Notes: generated by a model from the letters alone, not told the origin. A stretch of DNA of 64,000 nt from Bacillota bacterium (GCA_023430885.1 JAEYYH010000005.1:1-64000), one strand, 5' to 3'; positions 44,971 through 53,017 are shown, counted from the first letter of the stretch. Numbers and translations: made by a program.

Positions 44971-46734
44971 ATGATAAATATAAAAGAAAATGAAAATTTA
45001 AATGTACTTAATCATAGCTGTGCACATTTACTTGCACAAGCTGTAAAACATTTATATCCAAATGCTATGTTTTGGGTAGGTCCTGTAATTGAAGAAGGAT
45101 TTTACTATGATATAGATCTTGGAGACGATGTTATTAAAGAGGAAGATCTAGAAAAAATCGAAAGAGAAATGAAAAAAATATCTAAAGACGGCAAAAGAAT
45201 TGTTAGAAAAGAACTTTCTAAACAAGAAGCTTTAGATATGTTTAAAGAAGATCCTTACAAACTTGATTTAATTAATCGTATGGATGAAAATGAAACAGTT
45301 ATAACTTGTTATACTCAAGGAGATTTTACTGATCTTTGTAGAGGACCACATGTTGAAACCGTAAAAGAAATTAAATATTTTAAATTGTTAAAATTTAGTG
45401 GTGCTTACTGGAAAGGCGACGCTAAAAACAAAATGCTTCAAAGAATCTATGGTGTATGCTTTGAAAATGAAGAAGATTTAAAGAAACAATTAGATGCCAT
45501 AGAAGACGCTAAACAAAGAGATCATAGAAAAATAGGTAAAGACTTAGGTGTTTATATGACTCATGAATTAGTAGGGCCTGGGTTCCCATTATGGCTTCCA
45601 AATGGTTCTATTATAAGAAGAGAATTAGAAAACTATATTTTAGGAAAAGAAAGAAGACTTGGTTATAGCCATGTTTATACTCCTTGTATAGCTTCAACAG
45701 AATTATATAAGACTTCAGGACACTGGGATCATTATAAAGAAAATATGTTTCCAGCTATGAAGATTGATGAAGAAGAATTTGTTCTTCGTCCAATGAATTG
45801 CCCTCATCACATGTTAATATTTAAAAACGAATTACATTCTTATAGAGATTTACCAATAAGAATAGGAGAACTTGCTCCTGATTTTAGATATGAAGCAAGT
45901 GGTGCCGTATGTGGTCTAGAAAGAGTTAGAGCTATGTGTCAAAATGATGCTCACCTTTTTGTAAGACCTGATCAAATCGAAGAAGAATTTAAAAAAGTAG
46001 TAGAACTTATTCGTGATGTTTATAAAGATTTCAAAATGGAAAATTATAAATTTAGATTATCTCTTAGAGATCCAGAAGATAAAGAAAAATATTTCCAAGA
46101 TGATGAGATGTGGAATAAAGCTGAAGATAAATTAAGAAAAGTTCTTAATGATATGGGTGCTGATTATTTTGAAGCAATAGGAGAAGCAGCATTCTACGGA
46201 CCAAAACTTGACGTTGAAGTTAAGACTGCAATAGGTCATGAAATAACATTATCAACTTGCCAATTAGACTTCTTATTGCCTGAAAAATTCGATTTAACTT
46301 ATGTAGATAAAGATGGTTCTAAAAAACGCCCAGTAGTAATTCATAGAGCAATACTAGGTACTTTAGATAGATTTACTGCTTTCTTACTTGAAGAAACAAA
46401 AGGAGCTTTACCACTTTGGCTTGCTCCAACAGAAGTATGTATAATTCCTGTTAATAATGAATATCATTTAGAATATGCTAAAGAATTATTTGAATTATTA
46501 AAAGAACAAGAAATTAGAGTTAAACTTGACGATAGAGAAGAAAAATTAGGTTATCGTATGAGAGAAAGTCAAACTACAAAAGTACCTTATACTTTAATTA
46601 TTGGTGACAAAGAAAGAGATAATAAAGAAGTTAGTTATCGTAAATTTGGTTCACAAGAAACAACTACTGTAAGTCAAAAAGATTTTATTGAACTAATTAC
46701 TAAAGAAATAGCAACAAAAGAGTACAATAAATAA
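44971..46734 (+). CDS. thrS: Threonine-tRNA ligase without TGS domain
   Basis: 587 residues against about 640 usually. The missing part is the N-terminal TGS domain: the sequence begins almost at the editing domain, NHSCAHLLAQAVKHLYP (editing ligands His15, His19; Cys123 and His127 in DLCRGPHV). The class II catalytic core has RPMNCPHHM, FRYEASGA and GTLDRF motifs, and a complete anticodon-binding domain follows. Start after GAGGAGGAATAAAAA. Controlled by the T-box leader upstream. Fully functional aminoacylation and editing are expected. Confidence 0.96.
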   Translation: MINIKENENLNVLNHSCAHLLAQAVKHLYPNAMFWVGPVIEEGFYYDIDLGDDVIKEEDLEKIEREMKKISKDGKRIVRKELSKQEALDMFKEDPYKLDLINRMDENETVITCYTQGDFTDLCRGPHVETVKEIKYFKLLKFSGAYWKGDAKNKMLQRIYGVCFENEEDLKKQLDAIEDAKQRDHRKIGKDLGVYMTHELVGPGFPLWLPNGSIIRRELENYILGKERRLGYSHVYTPCIASTELYKTSGHWDHYKENMFPAMKIDEEEFVLRPMNCPHHMLIFKNELHSYRDLPIRIGELAPDFRYEASGAVCGLERVRAMCQNDAHLFVRPDQIEEEFKKVVELIRDVYKDFKMENYKFRLSLRDPEDKEKYFQDDEMWNKAEDKLRKVLNDMGADYFEAIGEAAFYGPKLDVEVKTAIGHEITLSTCQLDFLLPEKFDLTYVDKDGSKKRPVVIHRAILGTLDRFTAFLLEETKGALPLWLAPTEVCIIPVNNEYHLEYAKELFELLKEQEIRVKLDDREEKLGYRMRESQTTKVPYTLIIGDKERDNKEVSYRKFGSQETTTVSQKDFIELITKEIATKEYNK

Positions 46735-46922
46735 TGGAAGAATATATTTCGAAAAAGCAGTTTAGTGAGCTTTCTAGTCAAATACACATGGAACTTATAA
46801 TTAATAAGTTTGATGAGACAAAAAGAGCTGACTTAAAAGCTAAACTGACAAAGTTAAAGCATCTTAGAGCTAAAAGTATAATCTTAGAAACAACAGAAGT
46901 TAACAAAGAAAAAGGATTGTAA
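46734..46922 (+). CDS. Small charged protein of unknown function
   Basis: 62 residues, helical, Lys/Glu-rich. The ATG overlaps the thrS stop (TAATG), implying coupled translation; no independent ribosome site. The downstream terminator stem covers its last codons. Could be a genuine small protein or a translated tail. Confidence 0.5.
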   Translation: MEEYISKKQFSELSSQIHMELIINKFDETKRADLKAKLTKLKHLRAKSIILETTEVNKEKGL

Positions 46923-46937
46923 GAATCCTTTTTTTGT
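46911..46937 (+). terminator. Rho-independent terminator
   Basis: AAAGGATT, GTAAG loop, AATCCTTT and T-run; end of the T-box/thrS unit. Confidence 0.9.
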
Positions 46938-46987
46938 TCTAAAAAAATAGAAACTTAATATAATTAAATTGATAATGGAGGAATAAG

Positions 46988-47503
46988 ATGATTAATAAAA
47001 AAAGTATTTGGTTTTTAACATTATTTAGTTTAATTTTAGTTTTAAGTGTATACTACATTACTATGCCAAACGATTTATTACTAACTAACATAACTTCTTC
47101 AGAAGAAGATGAAGAAGATGCGGAAAGTGATGAGGTTGTAGCCGAAGTATCAGAAAGCACCATATTAGTAGCTCTTAGAGTATCTGCAGAGGAAGAGTAT
47201 TTAGAAGAAATGGAAAGTTTGAAAAATATTCTTAATGATAAAGCTACTTCCATAGAAGAAAAAAATAATGCTTTTGAACAAATTAAAAATCTAAATAGTA
47301 CTAAAGGAGAACAAGAAGAATTAGAAACTAAAATAGAAGCAGAGTATGATTTAAAATCTTTTGTTAAAATAGATGGTGATCAAGTGCGAGTTGTAATAGA
47401 CAGTGATAAGCACGATACTGTTCTAGCAAATGATATAATGCGTCTTGTTCAGAGTAATTATAAAAATAAAATGTATATTTCGGTAAAATTTCAAGCAACA
47501 TAG
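46988..47503 (+). CDS. SpoIIIAH-like protein
   Basis: 171 residues: INKKSIWFLTLFSLILVLSVYYITMP gives one membrane anchor at about 8-26, then an acidic linker and a C-terminal domain (about 105-171) ending in VQSNYKNKMYISVKFQAT. This matches SpoIIIAH, the mother-cell half of the channel linking mother cell and forespore (pairs with SpoIIQ). Start after ATGGAGGAATAAG. The rest of the spoIIIA operon is not here, so it is a solitary copy. Close to gerE and gerM. Confidence 0.8.
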   Translation: MINKKSIWFLTLFSLILVLSVYYITMPNDLLLTNITSSEEDEEDAESDEVVAEVSESTILVALRVSAEEEYLEEMESLKNILNDKATSIEEKNNAFEQIKNLNSTKGEQEELETKIEAEYDLKSFVKIDGDQVRVVIDSDKHDTVLANDIMRLVQSNYKNKMYISVKFQAT

Positions 47504-47582
47504 GCTTTTTATCTCACACATATAACCTTTATTCATAAAATAATATGAGAATATATAATCGCCCTTTGGGAAGGAAGGAAAA

Positions 47583-47789
47583 ATGAGTAAAGGTATATTA
47601 ACAAAAAGAGAAAAAGAAGTATTCAATTTACTTATTGCTAATAAAGCAACAACTGAAATAGCGGCTATTTTAGAAATAAGTGAAAAAACCGTTCGCAATC
47701 ATATTTCTAACGCAATGCAAAAGTTAGGAGTAAAGGGTAGGGCAGCTGCAGTAGTAGAACTATTAAAATTAAATGAAATTTCATTATAA
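47583..47789 (+). CDS. gerE: Spore-type LuxR-family regulator GerE
   Basis: 68 residues comprising only a LuxR/GerE helix-turn-helix: LTKREKEVFNLLIANKATTEIA, ISEKTVRNHISNAMQKLGVKGR. Stand-alone DNA-binding proteins of this size are typical of GerE, the last mother-cell regulator of coat genes. Start after GGGAAGGAAGGAAAA. gerM follows by 48 bases, the same gene order as in Bacillus (gerE upstream of gerM), which strengthens the assignment over a generic LuxR protein. Confidence 0.85.
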   Translation: MSKGILTKREKEVFNLLIANKATTEIAAILEISEKTVRNHISNAMQKLGVKGRAAAVVELLKLNEISL

Positions 47790-47837
47790 ATCGCATATTA
47801 TTGCGATTTATTTTATATATTTAAATAGAGGTGAACC

Positions 47838-48785
47838 ATGTTAAAAAAAATGATTATTAAAAGAGTACTTGTAACTACCTGTGTTATCTTCGCACTTGTT
47901 TTATTATATGTAATACCTAAAAATAGTAGAGAACTAGAAATAAACCAAGAATTAAAATATACTTCTAAAGAAGTTAATACGCATACTATATTTTTATTAG
48001 ATAGTAATAATTATGTTGCTATGACTAATGTATTAGTAGGAAAGACAGAAACTGCTAGTCTTGCTAGAGAACTACTTGATATTCTTATAACAGAGGGGGC
48101 AGGAGAAAGTAAAATACCATCAGGGTTTAAAAGCACTATTCCTGAAGATACTAAAATAAACAATGTCACATATGAAGAAGGATTACTAAAAGTTGATTTA
48201 TCAAGTGAAGCCTTTAACACCAAAGAAGATATGGAAGAAAAAGTATTAGAGAGTATTATTTATACTATGACGAGTATAAAAGATGTAAAGAAAGTAATGA
48301 TTTTTATTGATGGAACAGTTCTTTCAAGATTACCAAACTCCAAAACTATTTTACCATCTGTTCTAGATAGAAGTTATGGTATAAATAAGAAATATGACTT
48401 TATGTGTTTAGATAATTTACTAAGTCTAACTATATATTATATAAATGAGTATAATGATGAATTTTATTATGTACCAGTAACAAGTTATATAAATGATAAT
48501 AGAGAAAAAATATCTATTATAGTGGATGAATTATCAAGTAATAGTTCATATACTAGTAATCTCATGAGCTTCTTAAGCAGCGATGTAGAACTTATAACAA
48601 GTGAAAATGTTGATAAAACATTAAGGCTAGAATTTAATGATGCAATATTTAGTAATATCGATGAAAAAAATATATTAGAAGAAGTTATTTATACAATAAG
48701 CTTATCTGTTTTTGACAATTATGATGCTACAAAAGTGGTATTTATAAATGATAAAGAAGAAATTTTAACAAAAAGTATTGAATAA
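47838..48785 (+). CDS. gerM: Spore protein GerM (two GerMN domains)
   Basis: 315 residues: N-terminal membrane segment at about 8-26, then two GerMN repeats (about 45-165 and 190-312). The first contains TNVLVGKTETASLARELLD and the VTYEEGLLKVDLSSEAF motif, the second the matching TLRLEFNDAIFS. GerM acts in the engulfment/channel machinery and germination. Usual GerM is a lipoprotein; here the only Cys near the anchor (VTTC) is a poor lipobox. Start after AGAGGTGAACC. Confidence 0.88.
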   Translation: MLKKMIIKRVLVTTCVIFALVLLYVIPKNSRELEINQELKYTSKEVNTHTIFLLDSNNYVAMTNVLVGKTETASLARELLDILITEGAGESKIPSGFKSTIPEDTKINNVTYEEGLLKVDLSSEAFNTKEDMEEKVLESIIYTMTSIKDVKKVMIFIDGTVLSRLPNSKTILPSVLDRSYGINKKYDFMCLDNLLSLTIYYINEYNDEFYYVPVTSYINDNREKISIIVDELSSNSSYTSNLMSFLSSDVELITSENVDKTLRLEFNDAIFSNIDEKNILEEVIYTISLSVFDNYDATKVVFINDKEEILTKSIE

Positions 48786-48806
48786 TTATTAGATGTGTAG
48801 TATAAT
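48778..48806 (+). promoter_or_regulatory. Promoter of tRNA-Arg
   Basis: TTGAAT at 48778-48783, 17 bases, TATAAT at 48801-48806; the -35 overlaps the gerM stop codon. Confidence 0.8.
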
Positions 48807-48831
48807 TTATCTTGTTCACGTGAGCAAGATT

Positions 48832-48908
<77 letters not shown>

Positions 48909-48945
48909 TATTGATAGGAAACTCGAACTTTTCGAGTATGTATAG

Positions 48946-48980
48946 AAAATACTAACTAAATAATAGTTGGTATTTTTTTT
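48946..48980 (+). terminator. Rho-independent terminator
   Basis: AATACTAACTA, short loop, TAGTTGGTATT and T-run, downstream of tRNA-Arg; a small ACTCGAA/TTCGAGT hairpin precedes it. Confidence 0.85.
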
Positions 48981-49001
48981 GTACTAGGAAAGAGGGATAA
49001 T

Positions 49002-49274
49002 ATGTTAGAAATAGAAACTAAAGAAATTAAAATAAATGATGAATTAAAAAGGAAAATAGAAATGATAGGTAGGTTTACTAATACTAAACCAATAATAAAA
49101 AATGGAAGTATTAGAAATATAAAAGGAACTAATATTGCATATGTTGAACCTCATCAAATAATAATAAAAAATAATATGTATTTAATATATGATGAATCAG
49201 ATAATGTATTTATAAATAATTTATATAATTCTATTTATTTAAAAGATTTAGAAAATTATATAAAACAAAATTAA
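49002..49274 (+). CDS. Small protein of unknown function
   Basis: 90 residues, start after GAAAGAGGGATAAT, soluble, Ile/Asn-rich, very AT-rich codons. The following recombinase fragment uses almost the same ribosome site. No family recognised. It lies at the left edge of the recombinase/DGR region. Confidence 0.55.
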   Translation: MLEIETKEIKINDELKRKIEMIGRFTNTKPIIKNGSIRNIKGTNIAYVEPHQIIIKNNMYLIYDESDNVFINNLYNSIYLKDLENYIKQN

Positions 49275-49458
49275 AACCTTGACTTTGATAAGATAAAACT
49301 ATATTATATAAAACTAATAAGTGGCAAGTACTGCATTTAGTAGAGGTACATTATGAATAAACCATTAAACAAGTTAAAACAATATAATAATCAAAGAGGA
49401 GCCAAGAGTATTTAATAATACTTTTGTCTCCTCTTTTTTTGATAGAAAGAGGGATTAA
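49275..49458 (+). terminator. Intergenic stretch ending in a strong hairpin terminator
   Basis: The first 115 bases show no gene. At 49394-49440, AAGAGGAG and CAAGAGTATT pair with AATACTTTTG and CTCCTCTT around loop TAAT, about 18 bp, followed by eight T. No gene directly precedes it, so it may end a small RNA transcribed from this gap. Confidence 0.75.
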
Positions 49459-49985
49459 ATGATAGAAGAAAATAAAATAGCTGGAATTTATATTAGAGTA
49501 TCAACTGAAGATCAAGCTAGAGAAGGATTCTCACTAGGAGAACAGAAAGCTAGATTAGAAGAGTTTTGTAAGTTTAAACGATACGAAATATATAAAGTCT
49601 ATGAAGATGCTGGAATAAGCGCTAAAAACGATAAAAGACCAGCATATCAAGAATTAATGAATGATGTTAAAAGTCATAATATAAATGTAATAGTAGCTTT
49701 TAAGTTAGATAGATTAACTAGAAGTGTTTATGATATAGAAAAATTAATGAATATAGTTAATGAAGAAAATTGTGATATAGATTGTTTAGCTGATGAATCA
49801 AACACCACAACATCAAATGGTAGAATGATAATGAGAATAATGACAAGTGTATCACAAAATGAAATAGAAAAACGTAGTGAAAGAACTAAACTAGGACTAG
49901 TGTAGCTATTAAAAATGGATATATACCTAGTCATACACCACTCGGGTTTAAAAGAGAAAATAAAAAATTTTTCTTCTATCTATAA
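49459..49985 (+). pseudogene. Truncated, frameshifted serine recombinase (resolvase/invertase catalytic domain)
   Basis: Codons 1-148 give a large serine recombinase N-terminus: IAGIYIRVSTEDQAREGFSLGEQK (catalytic Ser in YIRVST), then VIVAFKLDRLTRSVYDIEKL and NEIEKRSERTKLGLV, ending at TAG 49903. From 49902 the next frame continues the family sequence, AIKNGYIPSHTPLGFKREN, to TAA at 49985, so a single-base deletion broke it. The recombinase and coiled-coil DNA-binding domains (300 or more residues) are gone. It is a dead relic of an integrase-type element beside the DGR repeats. Confidence 0.88.
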
Positions 49986-50050
49986 AAAAAAATATAATTT
50001 AAATATAGGGATAATACTGCAAGGTTCAACTGTTTGTTAATTAGTTTTTT

Positions 50051-50147
50051 GTCTCTGGCAATACTAATAACGCTTGGAACGTGAATAGGAACGGCAACTT
50101 GAACAACAACAACGTAGATAATACGGACAACAACGGGGTGCGCCCAG
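50051..50147 (+). repeat. DGR template repeat (TR) candidate
   Basis: 97 non-coding bases (in-frame TAG at 50042-50044 just before). Translated in the VR frame they give AWNVNRNGNLNNNN, the Asn-rich pattern typical of DGR templates because AAC codons are the mutable sites. The same-length copy at 51403-51499 shares the first 16 and last 11 bases exactly. Between them 27 bases differ; 19 of these fall on the 35 template adenines and only 8 on the other 62 positions. In DGRs, TR RNA is reverse transcribed with errors at A and replaces the VR. No RT follows it here. Confidence 0.85.
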
Positions 50148-50412
50148 ATTTCTTTAAAACTATGTTTTACTATACTAAGGGTGGTAAATAAAAGCTAAAG
50201 AAAACAAGTATTATTCCTCTTAGAGCTATGCTTTAAGCAAAACTATATCACAGATGGTTTTATTTGCTAGTAAAGAAATTGAAAAGGAATAAATCTATAA
50301 ACTGTGATTTTTTTGTAAAAATAGTTGTAAAAATATGTAGAAAATGATAATATTATAGATAGATAGATGCTATAAATCTATATATCAAAGTAGAGCAAAT
50401 AAGGAGGAAATT
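50148..50412 (+). other. Structured non-coding stretch between TR and first prepilin gene
   Basis: No gene. ATCACAG (50247-50253) pairs with CTGTGAT (50302-50308) before a seven-T run, a terminator-like fold. AGCAAAAC (50236-50243) can instead pair with GTTTTATTTGCT (50257-50268) across it, so two folds may compete. From 50340, ATAGAT and ATCTAT form a leader hairpin before the AAGGAGG ribosome site of the prepilin gene. Confidence 0.5.
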
Positions 50413-51528
50413 ATGAATAAAAAAGGCTTTACACTAATTGAACTATTAGCCGTTATATTAATTCTAGGAATAATAGCGTTAATAGCAATACCAACAGTAA
50501 ACAAGATAATAAAAGAAGCTAAAAGAGGAGGATTCGAAACCACTGCTAATAATCTAGTAAGTGCGATAGAAGATGCGTGTCAGTTGCAACTCCTAAAAGG
50601 TGAAACAATAACAACAACTTATACATTTACAAATGGAGTAGTGTCACCAAGTTTAAATGTTAAGGGAAAATTACCAACTACTGGTACCGCAACAGTTGAC
50701 TCTAGTTGTAATGTAACTCTAAACGTAACAAATGGGACATTTACAGCAACAAAAATATCTACAGAAGATATAGTAACGGTGGTAGAAGGTGGTGAAGAAC
50801 CAGAAACACCAACAACATATACTGTATATGCTAATGGTACAGCCGTATATTTTAATCCAGTAAGTGGGGCAAAATGTACAGCAGGAGAAGCAGTAAGTAC
50901 AACAGGAACTAAAACAGGATGTATGAAGTGGTATGCTTTTAATGATGGTGGAACATCTACTGACAGCATTAATTTGATACTAGATCATAATACTACTGTT
51001 TTTGTCGCATGGAATTCCACAAACAGTACTTTGAGCGGTCCAACAAATGTTATGACGCAGCTTGCTTCTGATACTAGTTCATGGGCCGGAGTACCAACAA
51101 GAACAGATAGTTATAGTGTAAGTAATGGAACAGCTACATATACAATAAATTATAGTACATATAAAGCTAGACTAATAACAGCGGGAGAAATAGCAACAAT
51201 AACAGGGAATAGTAGTTTTGTAGAGGCAACAACACCATCTACAAGTTGGTTTTATTTAGACAGTAATAACCAAACACAAACAGCAACTACTACCGGAGCA
51301 AGTAATTATGCTTGGTTGTTTGATTATACACAAGGATGTACTAGTTACGGATGTAATATAGCTGATGCCACCAACACCTCCGGATACTGGACATCTACAG
51401 CCGTCTCTGGCAATACTATCCGCGCTTGGAACGTGGGTGGGCATGGCTTCTTGGCCACCGTCGAAGTAGCCAATGCAAGCAACAGCAGTGTGCGCCCAGT
51501 TATAACTATCTTAAAATCTAATCTCTAA
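50413..51528 (+). CDS. Prepilin-like protein with DGR-variable C-terminus
   Basis: 371 residues. MNKKG followed by FTLIELLAVILILGIIALIA is a type IV prepilin leader: cleavage after Gly5, Glu at position +5, hydrophobic helix. Residues 30-130 are pilin-like. About 145-371 form a C-type-lectin/fibrinogen-like displayed domain with conserved GCMKWYAFND, TYKARLITAGEIA and GYWTSTAV. The last 40 residues (331-362) coincide with the variable repeat, then VITILKSNL. The 3' end is GC-rich compared with the gene. I infer a surface or pilus-tip adhesin whose binding face is diversified. Start after AAGGAGGAAATT. No prepilin peptidase or pilus ATPase is in the window. Confidence 0.88.
   Translation: MNKKGFTLIELLAVILILGIIALIAIPTVNKIIKEAKRGGFETTANNLVSAIEDACQLQLLKGETITTTYTFTNGVVSPSLNVKGKLPTTGTATVDSSCNVTLNVTNGTFTATKISTEDIVTVVEGGEEPETPTTYTVYANGTAVYFNPVSGAKCTAGEAVSTTGTKTGCMKWYAFNDGGTSTDSINLILDHNTTVFVAWNSTNSTLSGPTNVMTQLASDTSSWAGVPTRTDSYSVSNGTATYTINYSTYKARLITAGEIATITGNSSFVEATTPSTSWFYLDSNNQTQTATTTGASNYAWLFDYTQGCTSYGCNIADATNTSGYWTSTAVSGNTIRAWNVGGHGFLATVEVANASNSSVRPVITILKSNL
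51403..51499 (+). repeat. DGR variable repeat (VR) candidate
   Basis: 97 bases at the 3' end of the first prepilin gene, encoding residues 331-362. Compared with the template at 50051-50147, template Asn codons have become Arg, Gly, His, Phe, Ala, Thr, Val, Glu and Ser, while Ala-Trp, Gly, Leu, Val and Arg-Pro codons without mutable adenine are unchanged. The identical 3' end GTGCGCCCAG would be the initiation-of-homing site. Eight non-adenine differences show later drift or descent from a related template. Confidence 0.85.
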
Positions 51529-51931
51529 AAAGGGTATAATATATTAAATAGAGAGAAGATAGTTAAAAAGGATGAAGAAATAAAACTAGAATCCTAGTGG
51601 GAGCAAGTGTGGCTTTAGTCACGCTTGTAATAGGAAAAAATGCTATACTTTTTCTGTTAAAGACAGTCATCTCTTGCAAAAAACTTGCTAGAGATGACTT
51701 CCTGTTTCTTAAAAATCAAGTCAAAGAATTCAGTTAGTATTAACTTACTACCTATTTAATATAGTTAAGAGTTGTCGTACTGGGAACTCTAACGCATCAT
51801 TTAAAAATTAACTAACAGAAATGTTAGTTTTTTTGTTTAAAGATATTGCAAAAAACATCGAAATATAGTATTATTATAAATAGATATACGTCATAAACTT
51901 ATCTATTAAGAGTAGTAAAAAGGAGAATAAT
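51529..51931 (+). other. Structured intergenic region between the prepilin genes
   Basis: About 400 bases without a credible gene but with four hairpins in a row: CAAGTGTGGC/GTCACGCTTG (51604-51627), AGTCATCTCTTGCAA/TTGCTAGAGATGACT (51665-51699, 14 bp), AGAGTT/AACTCT (51768-51790) and AACTAAC/GTTAGTT with T-run (51810-51834, terminator). TATAAT at 51537-51542 could be a promoter. AATAGATA/TATCTATT at 51879-51907 is a leader hairpin for the second prepilin gene. A small structured RNA is plausible. Confidence 0.5.
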
Positions 51932-53017
51932 ATGAAACAAAATGGATTTACATTAATTGAACTATTGGCGGTAATTTTAATACTAGGAATAATAGCATTA
52001 ATAGCAATACCAACAGTTAATAAGATAATAAAAGAAGCCAAAAGAGGAGGATTCGAAACCACTGCTAATAATTTAGTAAGTGCTATAGAAGATGCTTGCC
52101 AATTCGAAACACTAAAAGGTGAACCAATAACAGCAACATATACATTTACAAATGGTGTAGTGTCACCAAGTTTAAATGTAAAGGGAAAATTACCAACGGC
52201 TGGAACTGTGACAGTAGATTCTAGTTGTAATGTAACACTTAACGTAACAAATGGAACATTTACAGCAACAAAAACATCAACAAAAGATCAAGTAACAGTA
52301 ATAGATGGTATTGTATATGCAAATGGAACAGCTGTATATTTTAATCCAGTTACCGGACTAAAATGCGATGCAGCAAGTGCTGTTAGTACAACGGGAACAA
52401 AAACAGGATGCATGAAGTGGTATGCTTTTAATGATGATGGAGCATCTAGTGAAACAATCAATTTGATACTAGATCATAACACAACTGCATTAGTAGCATG
52501 GAATTCTACACGTATTAATACAAATGGTCCAACTAATATTCTTACGCAGCTTGCATCTGATACAAGTTCTTGGTCAGGAGTACCAACAAGAACAGACAGT
52601 TATAGTTTAAATAACGGTAGAGCAAATTATACTATAGATTATAGTACATATAAGGCTAGATTGATAACAGGTGCAGAAATAGCAAGGATTTCGGGCAATA
52701 CAGATTTTAATGAACAATCTTATAATTTATTAGGATGGTTTTACTTAGATAGTAATAATAAAACACAAGTAGCAACTACTACCGGAGCAAGTAAATATGC
52801 CTGGTTATATGATTATACAACAGACTGTACAAGTAATGGTTGTAATATAGCGGATAATAGTACCCTTGGATACTGGACAGCTACTGTGCCATCTAATGAT
52901 AGTAACCGTGGTTGTGTTGTGTACAAAATGGGAACTTTTGATAGTGTTGATGGTGTAGGCAATGCAGATTATGTTGGCTTGCGTCCAGTTATAACTGTTA
53001 ATAAATCAAGTCTTTAA
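51932..53017 (+). CDS. Prepilin-like protein, second copy
   Basis: 361 residues, paralogue of the preceding prepilin gene. Leader MKQNG|FTLIE; nucleotide identity is very high over the first about 360 bases, so the N-terminal part was recently duplicated or exchanged. The C-terminal domain has the same plan (GCMKWYAFND, TYKARLITGAEIA, LGYWTAT) and ends GLRPVITVNKSSL. Its last 100 bases do not match the template repeat and keep ordinary AT-rich codons, so it is probably not a present DGR target. Start after AAAAAGGAGAATAAT; terminator directly behind. Confidence 0.85.
   Translation: MKQNGFTLIELLAVILILGIIALIAIPTVNKIIKEAKRGGFETTANNLVSAIEDACQFETLKGEPITATYTFTNGVVSPSLNVKGKLPTAGTVTVDSSCNVTLNVTNGTFTATKTSTKDQVTVIDGIVYANGTAVYFNPVTGLKCDAASAVSTTGTKTGCMKWYAFNDDGASSETINLILDHNTTALVAWNSTRINTNGPTNILTQLASDTSSWSGVPTRTDSYSLNNGRANYTIDYSTYKARLITGAEIARISGNTDFNEQSYNLLGWFYLDSNNKTQVATTTGASKYAWLYDYTTDCTSNGCNIADNSTLGYWTATVPSNDSNRGCVVYKMGTFDSVDGVGNADYVGLRPVITVNKSSL

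Noticed and set aside
49002..49274. 90-residue protein as an excisionase or toxin of the recombinase element
   Set aside because: No helix-turn-helix, toxin or antitoxin signature visible; left as unknown.
50148..50191. Continuation of the template frame as a short protein ending at 50191
   Set aside because: An in-frame stop lies just before the template and there is no start or ribosome site; the region is best read as non-coding.
50220..50232. TTAGAGCTATGCT, identical to part of a type II-A CRISPR repeat
   Set aside because: Single occurrence, no repeated unit, no spacers, no cas genes and no tracrRNA-like partner nearby; a 12-13 base match in AT-rich DNA is not enough.
51932..53017. Second prepilin gene as another variable-repeat carrier for the same template
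   Set aside because: Its final 100 bases share the protein pattern but not the template nucleotides, including the invariant ends, and keep AT-rich codons.
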